A DNA stretch of 64,000 nucleotides from Flavobacterium defluvii (GCF_900129555.1 NZ_FQWC01000013.1:1-64000), one strand, 5' to 3'; positions 40,677-50,060 are shown, counted from the stretch's first letter. Program-made: numbers and translations. Notes: a model not told the origin generated them from the sequence alone.

Positions 40677-41831
40677 TTACTGAGAAATCACTTTAATAGT
40701 ATTCTTAACTTCCTCAGCAATTCGTCTTGCTTCCTGCATATTTTCATTTACGATTGTAACGTGACCCATTTTTCTGAAAGGACGAGTTTGTTTTTTTCCG
40801 TAAATATGAGGCGTAACGCCATTCCATCCTAAAATGGTTTCAATGTTTTCATAAACAACATTTCCAGAATAACCTTCGGCTCCGACTAAATTTACCATAA
40901 TTCCGGCAACTTTACTGTCTGTGTTTCCTAACGGAAGATCTAAGATAGCACGTAAATGATTTTCGAATTGTGAAGTATAACTTGCTTCGATTGAATAATG
41001 TCCAGAATTGTGAGGGCGAGGAGCAACTTCATTTACCAAAATTTCGTCATCCTGAGTCTGGAACATTTCAACAGCCAAAAGACCAACATGATTGAATTTT
41101 TCTGAAACATTCAAAGCGATTGCTCTGGCTTTTTCAGCGACTTTTTCGTCGATTCTTGCCGGGCAGATTACGTATTCAACCTGATTGGCTTCCGGGTGAA
41201 ACTCCATTTCTACAACCGGATACGTTTTTATTTCTCCAGATGGATTTCTTACCACAATCACCGCCAATTCATTTTTGAACGGAACCATTGTTTCTGCGAT
41301 GCATTCTACATTTGGCAAATCGTCCATGTCTGAAATTTGGCGAATTACTTTTACACCATTTCCGTCGTAACCAAATTCAGTGCATTTCCAAACAAACGGA
41401 ATGGTGATTTCATTATTTCCAACTGAATTTTGCAAATGTGCCGGACTTTCAAAACGTAAATATGATGCGGTAGGGATATTACTTTGAGTATAAAAATCTT
41501 TTTGAGTTCCTTTATTCTGAATTCCTTTTAAGGTTTTTGGAGAAGGGTAAACTTTTACGCCTTCATTTTCTAATTGCGTTAAAGCTTCAAGATTTACCAA
41601 TTCGATTTCAAAAGTTAAAACATCGACTTGTTTTCCGAAGTTATAAACCGTTTCATAATCCATTAAATCGCCTTGAAAAAACTTGTTGCAGGCAATTTTA
41701 CTCGGCGCTTCATCGCTTGGATCCAGAACGTAAGTTTGTATATCAAATTTGCGGGTATCGAATAAAAGCATTTTACCTAATTGTCCGCCGCCCAGTATTC
41801 CTAATTTAAAATCAGAAGAAAAATAATTCAT
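40677..41831 (-). CDS. purK: N5-carboxyaminoimidazole ribonucleotide synthase
   Basis: This protein of about 384 residues has an ATP-grasp fold: the early LGILGGGQLGKMLLFD, the central IPFVWKCTEFGYDGNGVKVI and LVNEVAPRPHNSGHYSIEA that closes the ATP site. It makes N5-CAIR from AIR, bicarbonate and ATP. An upstream TTG (41879) in frame is the -33 of a promoter, so the true start is ATG 41831 (MNYFSSDFKL). It precedes purE. Confidence 0.94.
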   Translation of the reverse strand: MNYFSSDFKLGILGGGQLGKMLLFDTRKFDIQTYVLDPSDEAPSKIACNKFFQGDLMDYETVYNFGKQVDVLTFEIELVNLEALTQLENEGVKVYPSPKTLKGIQNKGTQKDFYTQSNIPTASYLRFESPAHLQNSVGNNEITIPFVWKCTEFGYDGNGVKVIRQISDMDDLPNVECIAETMVPFKNELAVIVVRNPSGEIKTYPVVEMEFHPEANQVEYVICPARIDEKVAEKARAIALNVSEKFNHVGLLAVEMFQTQDDEILVNEVAPRPHNSGHYSIEASYTSQFENHLRAILDLPLGNTDSKVAGIMVNLVGAEGYSGNVVYENIETILGWNGVTPHIYGKKQTRPFRKMGHVTIVNENMQEARRIAEEVKNTIKVISQ

Positions 41832-41848
41832 TTTGAGTTGTGTTTTTG

Positions 41849-41879
41849 CAAAGATACTTTTTAATCTTTTTTTAGCCAA
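41849..41879 (-). promoter_or_regulatory. purKE promoter
   Basis: On the minus strand TTG, 20 bases and TATCTTTG form an exact promoter, placed about 17 bases before the ATG at 41831. It excludes a longer reading frame. Confidence 0.75.
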
Positions 41880-41894
41880 AATTTAGTTTTTTAC

Positions 41895-41955
41895 AGCCAC
41901 GAATTCACGAATTTTATTAAATCTTTAGTGAAAAATAATTCGTGAATTCGTGGCT
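41895..41955. repeat. CACGAATT-word hairpin
   Basis: A perfect 19-bp inverted repeat (AGCCACGAATTCACGAATT, 41895-41913, with its complement at 41937-41955) surrounds a 23-base loop. The arm consists of the word CACGAATT in tandem. It lies between purK's promoter and the next gene's stop. Confidence 0.85.
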
Positions 41956-41962
41956 ATTAAAC

Positions 41963-42544
41963 CTATTTTATTTTTTTTAAAACTTCTTTTGCTACTGCTT
42001 TATAAGCGGCAGAATGATCTGCGTAATCTTTGTCGATAATTACTTTAAGTTCAGGATGAATCCAGTCGTAATAATTTCCTAGAATGAATAGAGTACGAAT
42101 AGAATATGCTTTTGTTGCTACTTTGGTATCGGTAATAAGCCAGTCGAAAGAAGCTTCAATACAGTCCTGAAGATTTTGTTCTGACAATGCAATACTATTT
42201 TCGTTTTTTTTATAATGAGATTTTACGAGAAGCTGTACTACTTTTGCAATGGGACGAATTGAACTTTCATCTTTTAGAATTTTTAAGTTTGAACAAAAAA
42301 AATCAAGATGCGGCTGAAGCCAAAGTAATTCCTCATAAGATACAAATTCCAGAATCCAACAGGCTTTATGATTGTTTTTGTTTTCGGGCGAAAAAGAAAT
42401 CGAAATTAATTCTTCAAATAAAGATGGATTTTCAAGAATATCCTGCGCGCACTTTAAACGGTTTTCCCGATAAGCGCTAACATAATCTAATTTTTCCTGT
42501 AGCAGAGAAAGCATTTTTTTAGGTTTGGGGGTGATTTCAAGCAT
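41963..42544 (-). CDS. Helical-repeat protein of unknown function
   Basis: This 193-residue all-helical protein has repeated short helices such as NRLKCAQDILENPSLFEELI and NHKACWILEFVSYEELLWLQ, in the manner of HEAT repeats. Database records of close relatives may carry an adenylosuccinate lyase label, which does not suit its sequence. It begins on the base after the stop of the TonB-dependent receptor, so the two are probably translated together. No signal peptide is present. The function is unknown. Confidence 0.7.
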   Translation of the reverse strand: MLEITPKPKKMLSLLQEKLDYVSAYRENRLKCAQDILENPSLFEELISISFSPENKNNHKACWILEFVSYEELLWLQPHLDFFCSNLKILKDESSIRPIAKVVQLLVKSHYKKNENSIALSEQNLQDCIEASFDWLITDTKVATKAYSIRTLFILGNYYDWIHPELKVIIDKDYADHSAAYKAVAKEVLKKIK

Positions 42545-44635
42545 CTAAAATAAATAATTTAATGAGATAGTTCCGTAGTAATTTATAGGAAGTCCGGGAT
42601 AATAGTAACGCGGTGCTGCATTTCCAACTGCAACTCCATTTGGTAAAATTAGTGATGCATATTTTGTATTCGTTACATTGTTTATTCCAGTGGCAAAATG
42701 TGTCATTAATTTTGGCAGAATTTCAAATCGATAACCGCTTTTTAAATTTATAATGTTATAAGAATTAGAAAAAGAGGTGTTGGCATCATTCATTGGGATT
42801 TTGTCAACAAACTGATAATCGGCTGTAAAATAAAGTCCCAAATTTGTGTTTAAAGTAAATCCGGCATTAATTTTATTGGCAGCAACTCCAGTTAATTTAT
42901 TTCCCGAATAATCATTTCCGCTGTCTACAAATTCTTTAAATTCATAATTTCCTAAAGATCCGGACAAATAAGAATTGAGAGAAAAGAAACGGTTTATTGA
43001 CCAATTGTGATTTAAGGTAATTTCGATTCCTTCATGAAAAGTCTTACCGGCATTTAAACCCACATATTGATCGTCACCAACTCTTTTGGCAACCAATAAA
43101 TCTTTGATTTCCATTCGGTAAACCGCGATTTCTGTATAAAGATTTTTATTGAAGAAATAGAACTTTCCGCCAATTTCAAAATTATAACCATTTTCAGGTT
43201 TTATATCAGTATTGATTGTGCCGTCGCTTGTCAAAGTTTCTTCTGTAGCCGGAAGAGAAAACCCCCGGCTTACAGAAAAATAAATCGTTTTTAAAGAATT
43301 TGGTTTAAAAAGAAAAGACAATTGCGGCGAAAATATTCCGTCATAACTATAATCCTGATTGGTGTTTTCAGAATAATTGTCAAGATTAAATTTTGTTTTG
43401 TTATAATTTAAACCAGCCTGAATTTCAAATTGTTCCGAAAGTAATGTTCTTAATTGAGAAAAGATATTATAAAAATGTCTTTTCTGACCTGTTTCGGTAA
43501 GTTGATCGCCTTGTAAACTCCCTAAACCATTATTTTGCTGATACAGATTTTCAAAAGTATTTCCTTTATAAGTATCCGTAAAATATTCAATTCCGGCAAT
43601 AAAGTTATTTTTGATTTTTCCGATTTTAAAATCTCCCGAAAATTGTGTTCTGGCGCCAGTTGCAAAAGTATATTGACGCAGAATATCAAAAGGCCTTGGT
43701 TCGTTGCTGTCTTTATAATTAATGAAAACTGAAGTTGAGTTTTTTAAATTTTGATTTATTGAAAAATCATAAGCCAATCCGCCCAAAGTTGATTTGTATT
43801 CTTTATATCCTTTTGAAGCAACCCAGGTTGGCGCGCCAGATTGTGGATTATTTTCAAAAGTTGTTTTATTAATCGAACTCGGAATAAAAGCTTTTAAATA
43901 AGTATAATTCGAAAAATAAGTTAGTTTGCTGTTTTTCTTTCTGAACAATTCTCCCGCAAGTGTAATTCCCTCACGATTGTAAGCACTATTTTCACGCCAG
44001 CCATCGGTTTTTAAATTGTGATAGCTGATATTCAAACTTCCTGATTTTTCATCTAAACCAAAATTCAGACTATTTTTTAATAATCCAAAAGAACCAAAAA
44101 CCGAACTTATTCCTGCGCTTTGGTTTCCGTTTTTAGAAAGCTGAGGTGAAATCAAAATTGCGCCGCCCAAACCTGCGCCGTAAACACTCGAAAGCGGACC
44201 TTTTATAATTTCGATTTGGTTGAGGTTTTCGAGATCAATATCGTCAATAACCGTTTCGCTATTTCCGGAAGTCAGCGGAATACTGCCGTAAAAGGCCCTG
44301 ATTTTATTTGTTCCGTAAGTAGTTCGTGCGCCAATTCCGCGAATAGAAATTCGGGTTGTAGTAAAATTAGAAGACTGCATAAAAACACCCGGAATTGTAT
44401 TGATTACGGTTGAAATATCAGTTGTGTTATTTTGCAGTAAATCTTTTTTGGAAAGAATGCCAATTGAAGCCGGAGTGTTTAATAAATTGTTATTAATATG
44501 AAGTGAACTGATGACAATTTCGTTCAGTTTTTCTGTTTTAAGAGAATCAATAGTTTTGCTTTCTTTTTCTTGTGCAGAGATATTCTTAAAAATAAAAAAC
44601 ACAAAAAGAAAAAAACAATGTTTTTTTGATATCAT
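42545..44635 (-). CDS. TonB-dependent outer membrane receptor
   Basis: This 696-residue receptor has a signal peptide (about 1-21, ending ISAQ), a plug domain (about 40-160, with NNTTDISTVINTIPGVFMQ and RISIRGIGARTTYG) and a C-terminal beta barrel. It ends in a Phe-terminated strand (NYYGTISLNYLF) as in outer-membrane proteins. There is no N-terminal carboxypeptidase-like domain. The ligand is unknown; siderophores or haem are the usual cargo for such short receptors. Confidence 0.9.
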   Translation of the reverse strand: MISKKHCFFLFVFFIFKNISAQEKESKTIDSLKTEKLNEIVISSLHINNNLLNTPASIGILSKKDLLQNNTTDISTVINTIPGVFMQSSNFTTTRISIRGIGARTTYGTNKIRAFYGSIPLTSGNSETVIDDIDLENLNQIEIIKGPLSSVYGAGLGGAILISPQLSKNGNQSAGISSVFGSFGLLKNSLNFGLDEKSGSLNISYHNLKTDGWRENSAYNREGITLAGELFRKKNSKLTYFSNYTYLKAFIPSSINKTTFENNPQSGAPTWVASKGYKEYKSTLGGLAYDFSINQNLKNSTSVFINYKDSNEPRPFDILRQYTFATGARTQFSGDFKIGKIKNNFIAGIEYFTDTYKGNTFENLYQQNNGLGSLQGDQLTETGQKRHFYNIFSQLRTLLSEQFEIQAGLNYNKTKFNLDNYSENTNQDYSYDGIFSPQLSFLFKPNSLKTIYFSVSRGFSLPATEETLTSDGTINTDIKPENGYNFEIGGKFYFFNKNLYTEIAVYRMEIKDLLVAKRVGDDQYVGLNAGKTFHEGIEITLNHNWSINRFFSLNSYLSGSLGNYEFKEFVDSGNDYSGNKLTGVAANKINAGFTLNTNLGLYFTADYQFVDKIPMNDANTSFSNSYNIINLKSGYRFEILPKLMTHFATGINNVTNTKYASLILPNGVAVGNAAPRYYYPGLPINYYGTISLNYLF

Positions 44636-44663
44636 AAATGATTCGGATTAAAGACGGAGTTTT

Positions 44664-44763
44664 TTTAACACATAGAAACATAGCATTCATTGAGGCAAAA
44701 AAGGCGTTTCATTTATTTAACAACTTCTTTTTAAGCAAAAATCTATGTCTCTATGTGTTTAAA
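44664..44763. repeat. ACACATAGA-word hairpin
   Basis: The arms TTTAACACATAGAAACATAG (44664-44683) and CTATGTCTCTATGTGTT (44743 on) match with two differences and close a loop of about 59 bases. It lies between the receptor gene's start and the next stop. Confidence 0.75.
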
Positions 44764-44782
44764 TATCTGATAGATTTAGAAT

Positions 44783-46057
44783 TTATTTGTTTGCAGTAAC
44801 TTTCCAAATCGTATTTCCGCTGTCATCATTTACCAAAAGCGATCCGTCGTTCATCACCGTTACAGCAACAGGACGTCCGTAAACTTCAGCTTTGTTTTCA
44901 TCAGAAATAAATCCGGTTAAAAAATGTTCCGGTTTTCCAGACGGTTTTCCATCTTTAAAAGGAACAAAAACTACTTTGTAACCAGAGATGTTTGTACGAT
45001 TCCAAGAACCATGCTGCCCAACAAAAGCACCATTTTTATATTTCGCCGGAAAAGCATCTTTAGTATAAAACGCTAATCCAAGAGAAGCAGTGTGAGCACC
45101 AACCGGAACATCCGGAACAATGGCTTTTTCAACTAAATCTTTTCTTTCACCTTTCATTCTCGGGTCAGGAATACTGCCAAAATAAGAATAAGGCCAGCCG
45201 TAAAAACCATCTTTTTTTACACTCGTAATATAATCCGGAACTAAATCGTCACCCAGATCATCACGTTCGTTAACAGCTGTCCACAGTTCTTTATTAACCG
45301 GATTCCAATCCATTCCAACAGGGTTTCTTAACCCGGAGGCATAGATTTTTTCACCTGTTCCGTCAGGATTAATTTCAAGAATTCCGGCACGGCGCACTTC
45401 TTTATCTATTCCATGTTCAGCATTATTACTTCCTGAGCCTACAGAAACATAAATTTTTGATCCGTCAAGACTTGCCAACAGGTTTCTTGTCCAGTGATTG
45501 TTGTAACCTCCGGCTGGAAGTTCAAGGATTTTTTCTCCTTTGGTTTCTAATTTTAAAGGATTGTTTTTGTATGGATAACGATATAAACCATCAGTATTCG
45601 CTACGTAGAAAAAATCTTTTAAAACCAGCATTCCAAAAGGTTTGTTTAAGTTTTTAATAAAAACCTCACGGGTTTCAAATTTTCCGTCTTTGTCTTTATC
45701 ACGTAAAACCGTAATTTGATTTTTGCTGGCACGTGTTCCGCTTTCTACAACAAAAATATCACCATTTGGTGCGATATATGTCCAGCGCGGATTTTCAAAT
45801 CCATCAGCAAATTTTGTAACTGTAAAACCTTCCGGGGCTTTTGGTGTAACACCGTTTGGCCATCCAATAACTTTGCTGTTGTTAGTTTTAGATTCTGTTG
45901 CATATGGTGGTGGAAGTGTAATATCGCCAATTGCTGTTTTTACAACATTTCCGGGTTGTTTAGCCAGCGCTTCTTTTTCTTCTTTTTTAACCTGACCGTT
46001 GCAGGCTGTCATTAATACTAATAATGATATTGAAAATATTTGTATGGATTTCTTCAT
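44783..46057 (-). CDS. PQQ-type sugar (sorbosone) dehydrogenase-like lipoprotein
   Basis: This protein of about 424 residues has a lipoprotein signal (lipobox LMTAC). The mature part is a six-bladed beta propeller like soluble glucose/sorbosone dehydrogenases, with GFENPRWTYIAPNGDIFV, GSGSNNAEHG, ASGLRNPVGMDWNP and GAHTASLGLAFYT. The cofactor may be PQQ, although its sites are not all verifiable. The reading frame opens at 46093, but MKKSIQIF at 46057 gives the proper signal. Confidence 0.82.
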   Translation of the reverse strand: MKKSIQIFSISLLVLMTACNGQVKKEEKEALAKQPGNVVKTAIGDITLPPPYATESKTNNSKVIGWPNGVTPKAPEGFTVTKFADGFENPRWTYIAPNGDIFVVESGTRASKNQITVLRDKDKDGKFETREVFIKNLNKPFGMLVLKDFFYVANTDGLYRYPYKNNPLKLETKGEKILELPAGGYNNHWTRNLLASLDGSKIYVSVGSGSNNAEHGIDKEVRRAGILEINPDGTGEKIYASGLRNPVGMDWNPVNKELWTAVNERDDLGDDLVPDYITSVKKDGFYGWPYSYFGSIPDPRMKGERKDLVEKAIVPDVPVGAHTASLGLAFYTKDAFPAKYKNGAFVGQHGSWNRTNISGYKVVFVPFKDGKPSGKPEHFLTGFISDENKAEVYGRPVAVTVMNDGSLLVNDDSGNTIWKVTANK

Positions 46058-46212
46058 TGGTATTTTGGGAATTAAATGATTATTCAACAACAATTTAATA
46101 AATTTAGAAATAGCATTAAGAAAGCGTTTGTAAATATTAACTGATATTTAACATTGGTAAAAAAGTCATATTGTCAATTGATTTTCATGTGGGCAAATTG
46201 TTTGTAATTCTG

Positions 46213-46220
46213 TATCTTTG
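46213..46220 (+). promoter_or_regulatory. -7 box of hpt
   Basis: TATCTTTG is an exact TAnnTTTG match lying 24 bases before the ATG at 46245. No TTG is in the best place. Its presence inside a longer reading frame (from 46218) supports the start at 46245. Confidence 0.55.
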
Positions 46221-46244
46221 TCCATTATTTTAAATTTAAAAATA

Positions 46245-46775
46245 ATGATACAACTTCACGATAAACAATTTGTTCCGTTTATTTCGGCTAAAGAAATTGA
46301 TTTTGCTTTAACCAAATTAGTGGCACAAGTCGAAGATGATTTTGGAGATGATACTCCAATTTTTATTGGAGTTTTGAATGGCGCATTCATGGTAGTAGCC
46401 GATTTCCTGAAAAAATATAAAAAGCCTTGCGAGGTTTCATTTATAAAAATGGCATCGTATGAAGGAACAGAAAGTACAAATTCGGTTAAAGAATTAATCG
46501 GGATTAATCAGGATTTATCAGGCAGAAGCGTTGTAATTCTTGAAGATATCATCGACACAGGAAATACAATCGAAGAATTAAAACATTTGTTTAAAGCACA
46601 AAATGTAAAACATTTTAAAGTCGCAACTTTGTTCTTTAAACCTGAAGCTTATAAGAAAGACATAAAAATAGATTATATCGGAATTAGAATCCCGAATAAA
46701 TTTATTGTAGGTTACGGATTAGATTATGATGGTCTTGGACGAAACCTGACTGAAGTGTACAAATTAGCAGAATAA
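46245..46775 (+). CDS. hpt: Hypoxanthine phosphoribosyltransferase
   Basis: This protein of about 176 residues has the PRPP-binding VVILEDIIDTGNTIEEL (about 94-110), the N-terminal FIGVLNGAFMVVADF and GVGIRIPN-like KFIVGYGLDYDG. It salvages hypoxanthine and guanine with PRPP. The reading frame could open at a TTG at 46218, but the start at 46245 is preferred because a -7 box overlaps the earlier one. adk is 74 bases further on, and both serve nucleotide metabolism. Confidence 0.92.
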   Translation: MIQLHDKQFVPFISAKEIDFALTKLVAQVEDDFGDDTPIFIGVLNGAFMVVADFLKKYKKPCEVSFIKMASYEGTESTNSVKELIGINQDLSGRSVVILEDIIDTGNTIEELKHLFKAQNVKHFKVATLFFKPEAYKKDIKIDYIGIRIPNKFIVGYGLDYDGLGRNLTEVYKLAE

Positions 46776-46849
46776 TATTAAACAAAACACAACTATATAT
46801 TCATTTTAAACTTCTTCAAAAAAATAAGAAGTCACAACTCAAACGTATT

Positions 46850-47422
46850 ATGATTAACATTGTTTTATTTGGAAAGCCTGGAGCAGGAAAAGGAACTCAG
46901 GCAGAATTTTTAAAAGAAAAATATAATTTAACACACCTTTCTACTGGAGATATTTTTCGTTTTAATTTAAAAAACGATACTGAACTAGGTAAAAAAGCAA
47001 GAGTTTTTATGGACAACGGAGAATTAGTTCCTTGCGAAGTAACAACTGCAATGTTAATTGACGAAGTAAAAAAACACCCGGATAGTGCAGGATTTTTATT
47101 CGACGGATATCCAAGAACTTTAGATCAGGCTGAGGCTTTAGATAAATTTTTGCCAACAATTGGTTCAAGCGTAACAGCAACAATTGCTTTAGAAGCTGAC
47201 GACGAAATTTTGGTAAAACGTTTACTTGAAAGAGGGAAAACAAGTGGAAGAGCTGACGATCAGGACGAAGAAAAAATCCGTGTGAGATATCAGGAATACA
47301 ACGAAAAAACAGCTCCATTAATTGGATATTATAAAGATCAAAACAAGTTTTATGCCGTAGACGGTATTGGAACTATTGAACAAATTACAGAAAGATTAAC
47401 GTCAGTTATTGATAATTTGTAA
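46850..47422 (+). CDS. adk: Adenylate kinase
   Basis: This 190-residue kinase has GKPGAGKGTQAEF (8-20), LSTGDIFRFNLK (about 31-42), GELVPCEV, FLFDGYPRTLDQ (about 83-94) and LLERGKTSGRADDQDEEKIRVR. It equalises ATP, ADP and AMP. The short-lid form is common in Bacteroidetes. It lies 74 bases after hpt with no clear terminator, so it may be co-transcribed. Confidence 0.95.
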   Translation: MINIVLFGKPGAGKGTQAEFLKEKYNLTHLSTGDIFRFNLKNDTELGKKARVFMDNGELVPCEVTTAMLIDEVKKHPDSAGFLFDGYPRTLDQAEALDKFLPTIGSSVTATIALEADDEILVKRLLERGKTSGRADDQDEEKIRVRYQEYNEKTAPLIGYYKDQNKFYAVDGIGTIEQITERLTSVIDNL

Positions 47423-47625
47423 AAGCTTCCCGATGATTTCGGGACAATAAAAAACTATTTTTCTATTCATAAAAATGTGCTTTTTATAAGTAAATGTTTT
47501 TCTGGGTAGAAAAATTAGTTTTTTCTAAGCTTTCATTTCCTTTAAGTATTAGGAATCAGGCTTAAAAAAGAATAAGAACATTTAATACTTATAACGAACC
47601 AAACAAATAACGAATCTACTAAACA

Positions 47626-48900
47626 TTGGAAATACTAATAATATTTTTTCTAATACTATTAAATGGAGTTTTCTCGATGTCTGAAATTGCATTGATTTCG
47701 GCTCGAAAAAATAGACTGGAAACCGCAGCAAAAAAAGGAAACAAAAGTGCCAAAACTGCGCTTGATCTGGCTAATTCTCCAAATAAATTTTTATCAACGG
47801 TACAAATCGGAATTACCTTAATAGGAATTTTGACAGGTATATATTCAGGCGATAAAATTACTGCCGATGTTGAGGTTTTTGTTGCAGGTTTTGCAGCATT
47901 AAAACCTTATGCGCATTCAATTGCAGTAGGAATTGTGGTTGTGGTTTTAACGTTTTTCTCTTTAGTTTTAGGAGAATTGCTTCCAAAACGTATAGGGCTT
48001 AATTATCCTGAAGCGATTGCAAAAATGGTTGCTATGCCAATGAAAGTAATTTCAATTATTACGGCACCATTTATTTGGTTACTCACATCTTCTACAGAAT
48101 TTTTATTAAATATTTTACAGATAAAACCAACTGCAGACGGAAAGGTTACTGAGGAAGAAATTAAAGCCATCATTAAAGAAGGAACCGAGGTTGGTGAAGT
48201 ACAGGAAATTGAGCAGGATATCGTGGAGCGTGTTTTTCATATTGGAGACAGAAAAGTAAGTTCGCTGATGACACACCGCAAATCGGTTGATATGCTTCCT
48301 TTAAATGCAGACAGAGCTAAGATAAAAGAATTAGTAGTTCAGGATTTACATACCGTTTATCCGGTTTACAATGATAATTATGATGATATTGTTGGAGTTG
48401 TAACTTTGAAAAATATATTTGCAAATATTGAAAATGACAATTTCGATTTTTCATCCATAATATCTGAAGCTCCGTATTTAATGGAACAGACAACAGCTTA
48501 TAAAGCTTTGGAAAATTTCAAAAAAACCGGAATTCATTATGCTTTAGTTTCAGATGAATATGGAGTTTTTCAAGGTTTAATTACTTTGAATGATATTTTA
48601 GAAGCTTTAGTGGGAGATGCTTCTGAGTTTTACAAAGACGAATTTCAGCTTGTAGAAAGAGAAGACGGTTCATGGCTGGTAGACGGACATTATTCATTGC
48701 ATGATTTCTTAACTTATTTTGAGTTAGATGAATTAACAAACGATTACGAAGTAAACACCGTAAGCGGAATGATTATGACCGAGCTTTCGCATATCCCAAA
48801 AGAAGGAGAAAAGTTAGTTTGGCAAAAATTCATTTTAGAAGTTGTCGACATGGATGGCGTTAAGATTGATAAAGTTTTGGTGAAAGCGCTTAAAGAGTAG
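47626..48900 (+). CDS. CNNM/CBS-domain (hemolysin C-like) membrane protein
   Basis: This 424-residue protein has an N-terminal CNNM membrane domain (about 1-185, three to four helices), a tandem CBS pair (about 205-335, with HRKSVDMLPLNADR and LITLNDILEALVGD) and a C-terminal CorC/HlyC-type domain. Such proteins are implicated in magnesium/cobalt efflux. The only start I find is TTG at 47626, giving MEILIIFFLIL. Confidence 0.82.
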   Translation: MEILIIFFLILLNGVFSMSEIALISARKNRLETAAKKGNKSAKTALDLANSPNKFLSTVQIGITLIGILTGIYSGDKITADVEVFVAGFAALKPYAHSIAVGIVVVVLTFFSLVLGELLPKRIGLNYPEAIAKMVAMPMKVISIITAPFIWLLTSSTEFLLNILQIKPTADGKVTEEEIKAIIKEGTEVGEVQEIEQDIVERVFHIGDRKVSSLMTHRKSVDMLPLNADRAKIKELVVQDLHTVYPVYNDNYDDIVGVVTLKNIFANIENDNFDFSSIISEAPYLMEQTTAYKALENFKKTGIHYALVSDEYGVFQGLITLNDILEALVGDASEFYKDEFQLVEREDGSWLVDGHYSLHDFLTYFELDELTNDYEVNTVSGMIMTELSHIPKEGEKLVWQKFILEVVDMDGVKIDKVLVKALKE

Positions 48901-48910
48901 AGAGAATTTT

Positions 48911-48996
48911 GTTTCATGTTTAAAGTTTCAAGTTTCATGTTATTGCATTGCGCAAACTTGGAACTTGAAACCTGAAACCTGAAACTTTACATAAAC
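48911..48996. repeat. GTTTCAAGTTTCATG-word hairpin
   Basis: GTTTCATGTTTAAAGTTTC and AACTTGAAACCTGAAACCTG are imperfectly complementary. The word GTTTCAAG recurs and is shared with the purK-purE gap (40571). It lies between the CNNM gene and obgE. Confidence 0.7.
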
Positions 48997-49003
48997 AAAA
49001 ACA

Positions 49004-50005
49004 ATGACAGAAGGAAATTTTGTAGATTACGTTAAGATATATGTTTCTTCCGGAAAAGGAGGAAAAGGATCAACGCATTTACATAGAGAGAAATTTATTG
49101 AAAAAGGTGGTCCCGACGGTGGTGATGGTGGTCGCGGAGGACATGTGTATTTAGTTGGGAATAAAGGACTCTGGACATTATTTCACTTAAAATTTGCGCG
49201 TCATATTAAAGCCGGACACGGTGGAGATGGAGGTTCAGACAGAAGTACTGGTGCTGATGGTGAAGATAAAATTATTGAAGTACCGCTGGGAACTGTTGTA
49301 AAAGACAAAGAAACGGGAGAAGTACTTTTTGAAATTACCGAAGACGGAGAAAAAAAGATTCTGGCAAAAGGAGGAAAGGGAGGTTTAGGAAACTGGCATT
49401 TTAGAAGTTCAACAAACCAAACACCTCGTTATGCACAGCCGGGTTTACTTGGAATTGAAATGGATGTTATTCTGGAACTTAAAGTTTTGGCAGATGTTGG
49501 TCTGGTTGGTTTTCCAAATGCTGGAAAATCTACTTTATTATCTGTTTTAACTTCTGCAAAACCTAAAATTGCCGATTATCCTTTTACGACCTTAAAACCA
49601 AATTTAGGAATTGTAGCTTACAGGGATTTTCAGTCTTTTGTAATTGCCGATATTCCTGGAATCATTGAAGGCGCTGCAGAAGGAAAAGGTTTGGGACATT
49701 ATTTCCTGCGTCATATTGAACGAAACTCAACCTTACTATTTTTAGTTCCGGTTGATACGCCGGATATTAGAGCAGAATATGATATTTTGGTTAATGAATT
49801 GACAAAATACAATCCTGAAATGCTTGATAAAGAACGTCTTTTGGTTATTTCAAAATGCGATATGCTTGACGATGAACTTAAAGCAGAATTAAAAGCTGAA
49901 TTAGATGTTACTTTTAAAGATGTTCCATACATGCTTATTTCGTCTGTTGCTCAGCAAGGTTTAACAGATTTGAAAGATAAACTTTGGAAAATGCTAAACG
50001 AATAA
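49004..50005 (+). CDS. obgE: Obg family GTPase
   Basis: This 333-residue essential GTPase has the Gly-rich Obg domain (about 1-155), then a G domain with VGFPNAGKSTLL, DIPGIIEGAAEGKGLG and a late ISKCD. Obg acts in ribosome assembly and the stringent response. It lacks the extra C-terminal domain found in some species. It ends at a clear terminator (50030-50060). Confidence 0.95.
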   Translation: MTEGNFVDYVKIYVSSGKGGKGSTHLHREKFIEKGGPDGGDGGRGGHVYLVGNKGLWTLFHLKFARHIKAGHGGDGGSDRSTGADGEDKIIEVPLGTVVKDKETGEVLFEITEDGEKKILAKGGKGGLGNWHFRSSTNQTPRYAQPGLLGIEMDVILELKVLADVGLVGFPNAGKSTLLSVLTSAKPKIADYPFTTLKPNLGIVAYRDFQSFVIADIPGIIEGAAEGKGLGHYFLRHIERNSTLLFLVPVDTPDIRAEYDILVNELTKYNPEMLDKERLLVISKCDMLDDELKAELKAELDVTFKDVPYMLISSVAQQGLTDLKDKLWKMLNE

Positions 50006-50029
50006 AACGTTTTTTCATTATTAAATATA

Positions 50030-50060
50030 AAACCCGACAATTTATATTGTCGGGTTTTTT
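50030..50060 (+). terminator. Terminator of obgE
   Basis: The stem AAACCCGACAAT (50030-50041) pairs with ATTGTCGGGTTT (50046-50057) and runs into T residues. Confidence 0.9.

Noticed and set aside
46218..46245. hpt start at TTG 46218
   Set aside because: The -7 box TATCTTTG (46213-46220) overlaps it, so the ATG at 46245 is the real start.
47423..47470. TCCCGATGATTTCGGGA hairpin after adk as a terminator
   Set aside because: The stem is only 6-7 bp and is followed by CAATAAAAAA, not a T tract.
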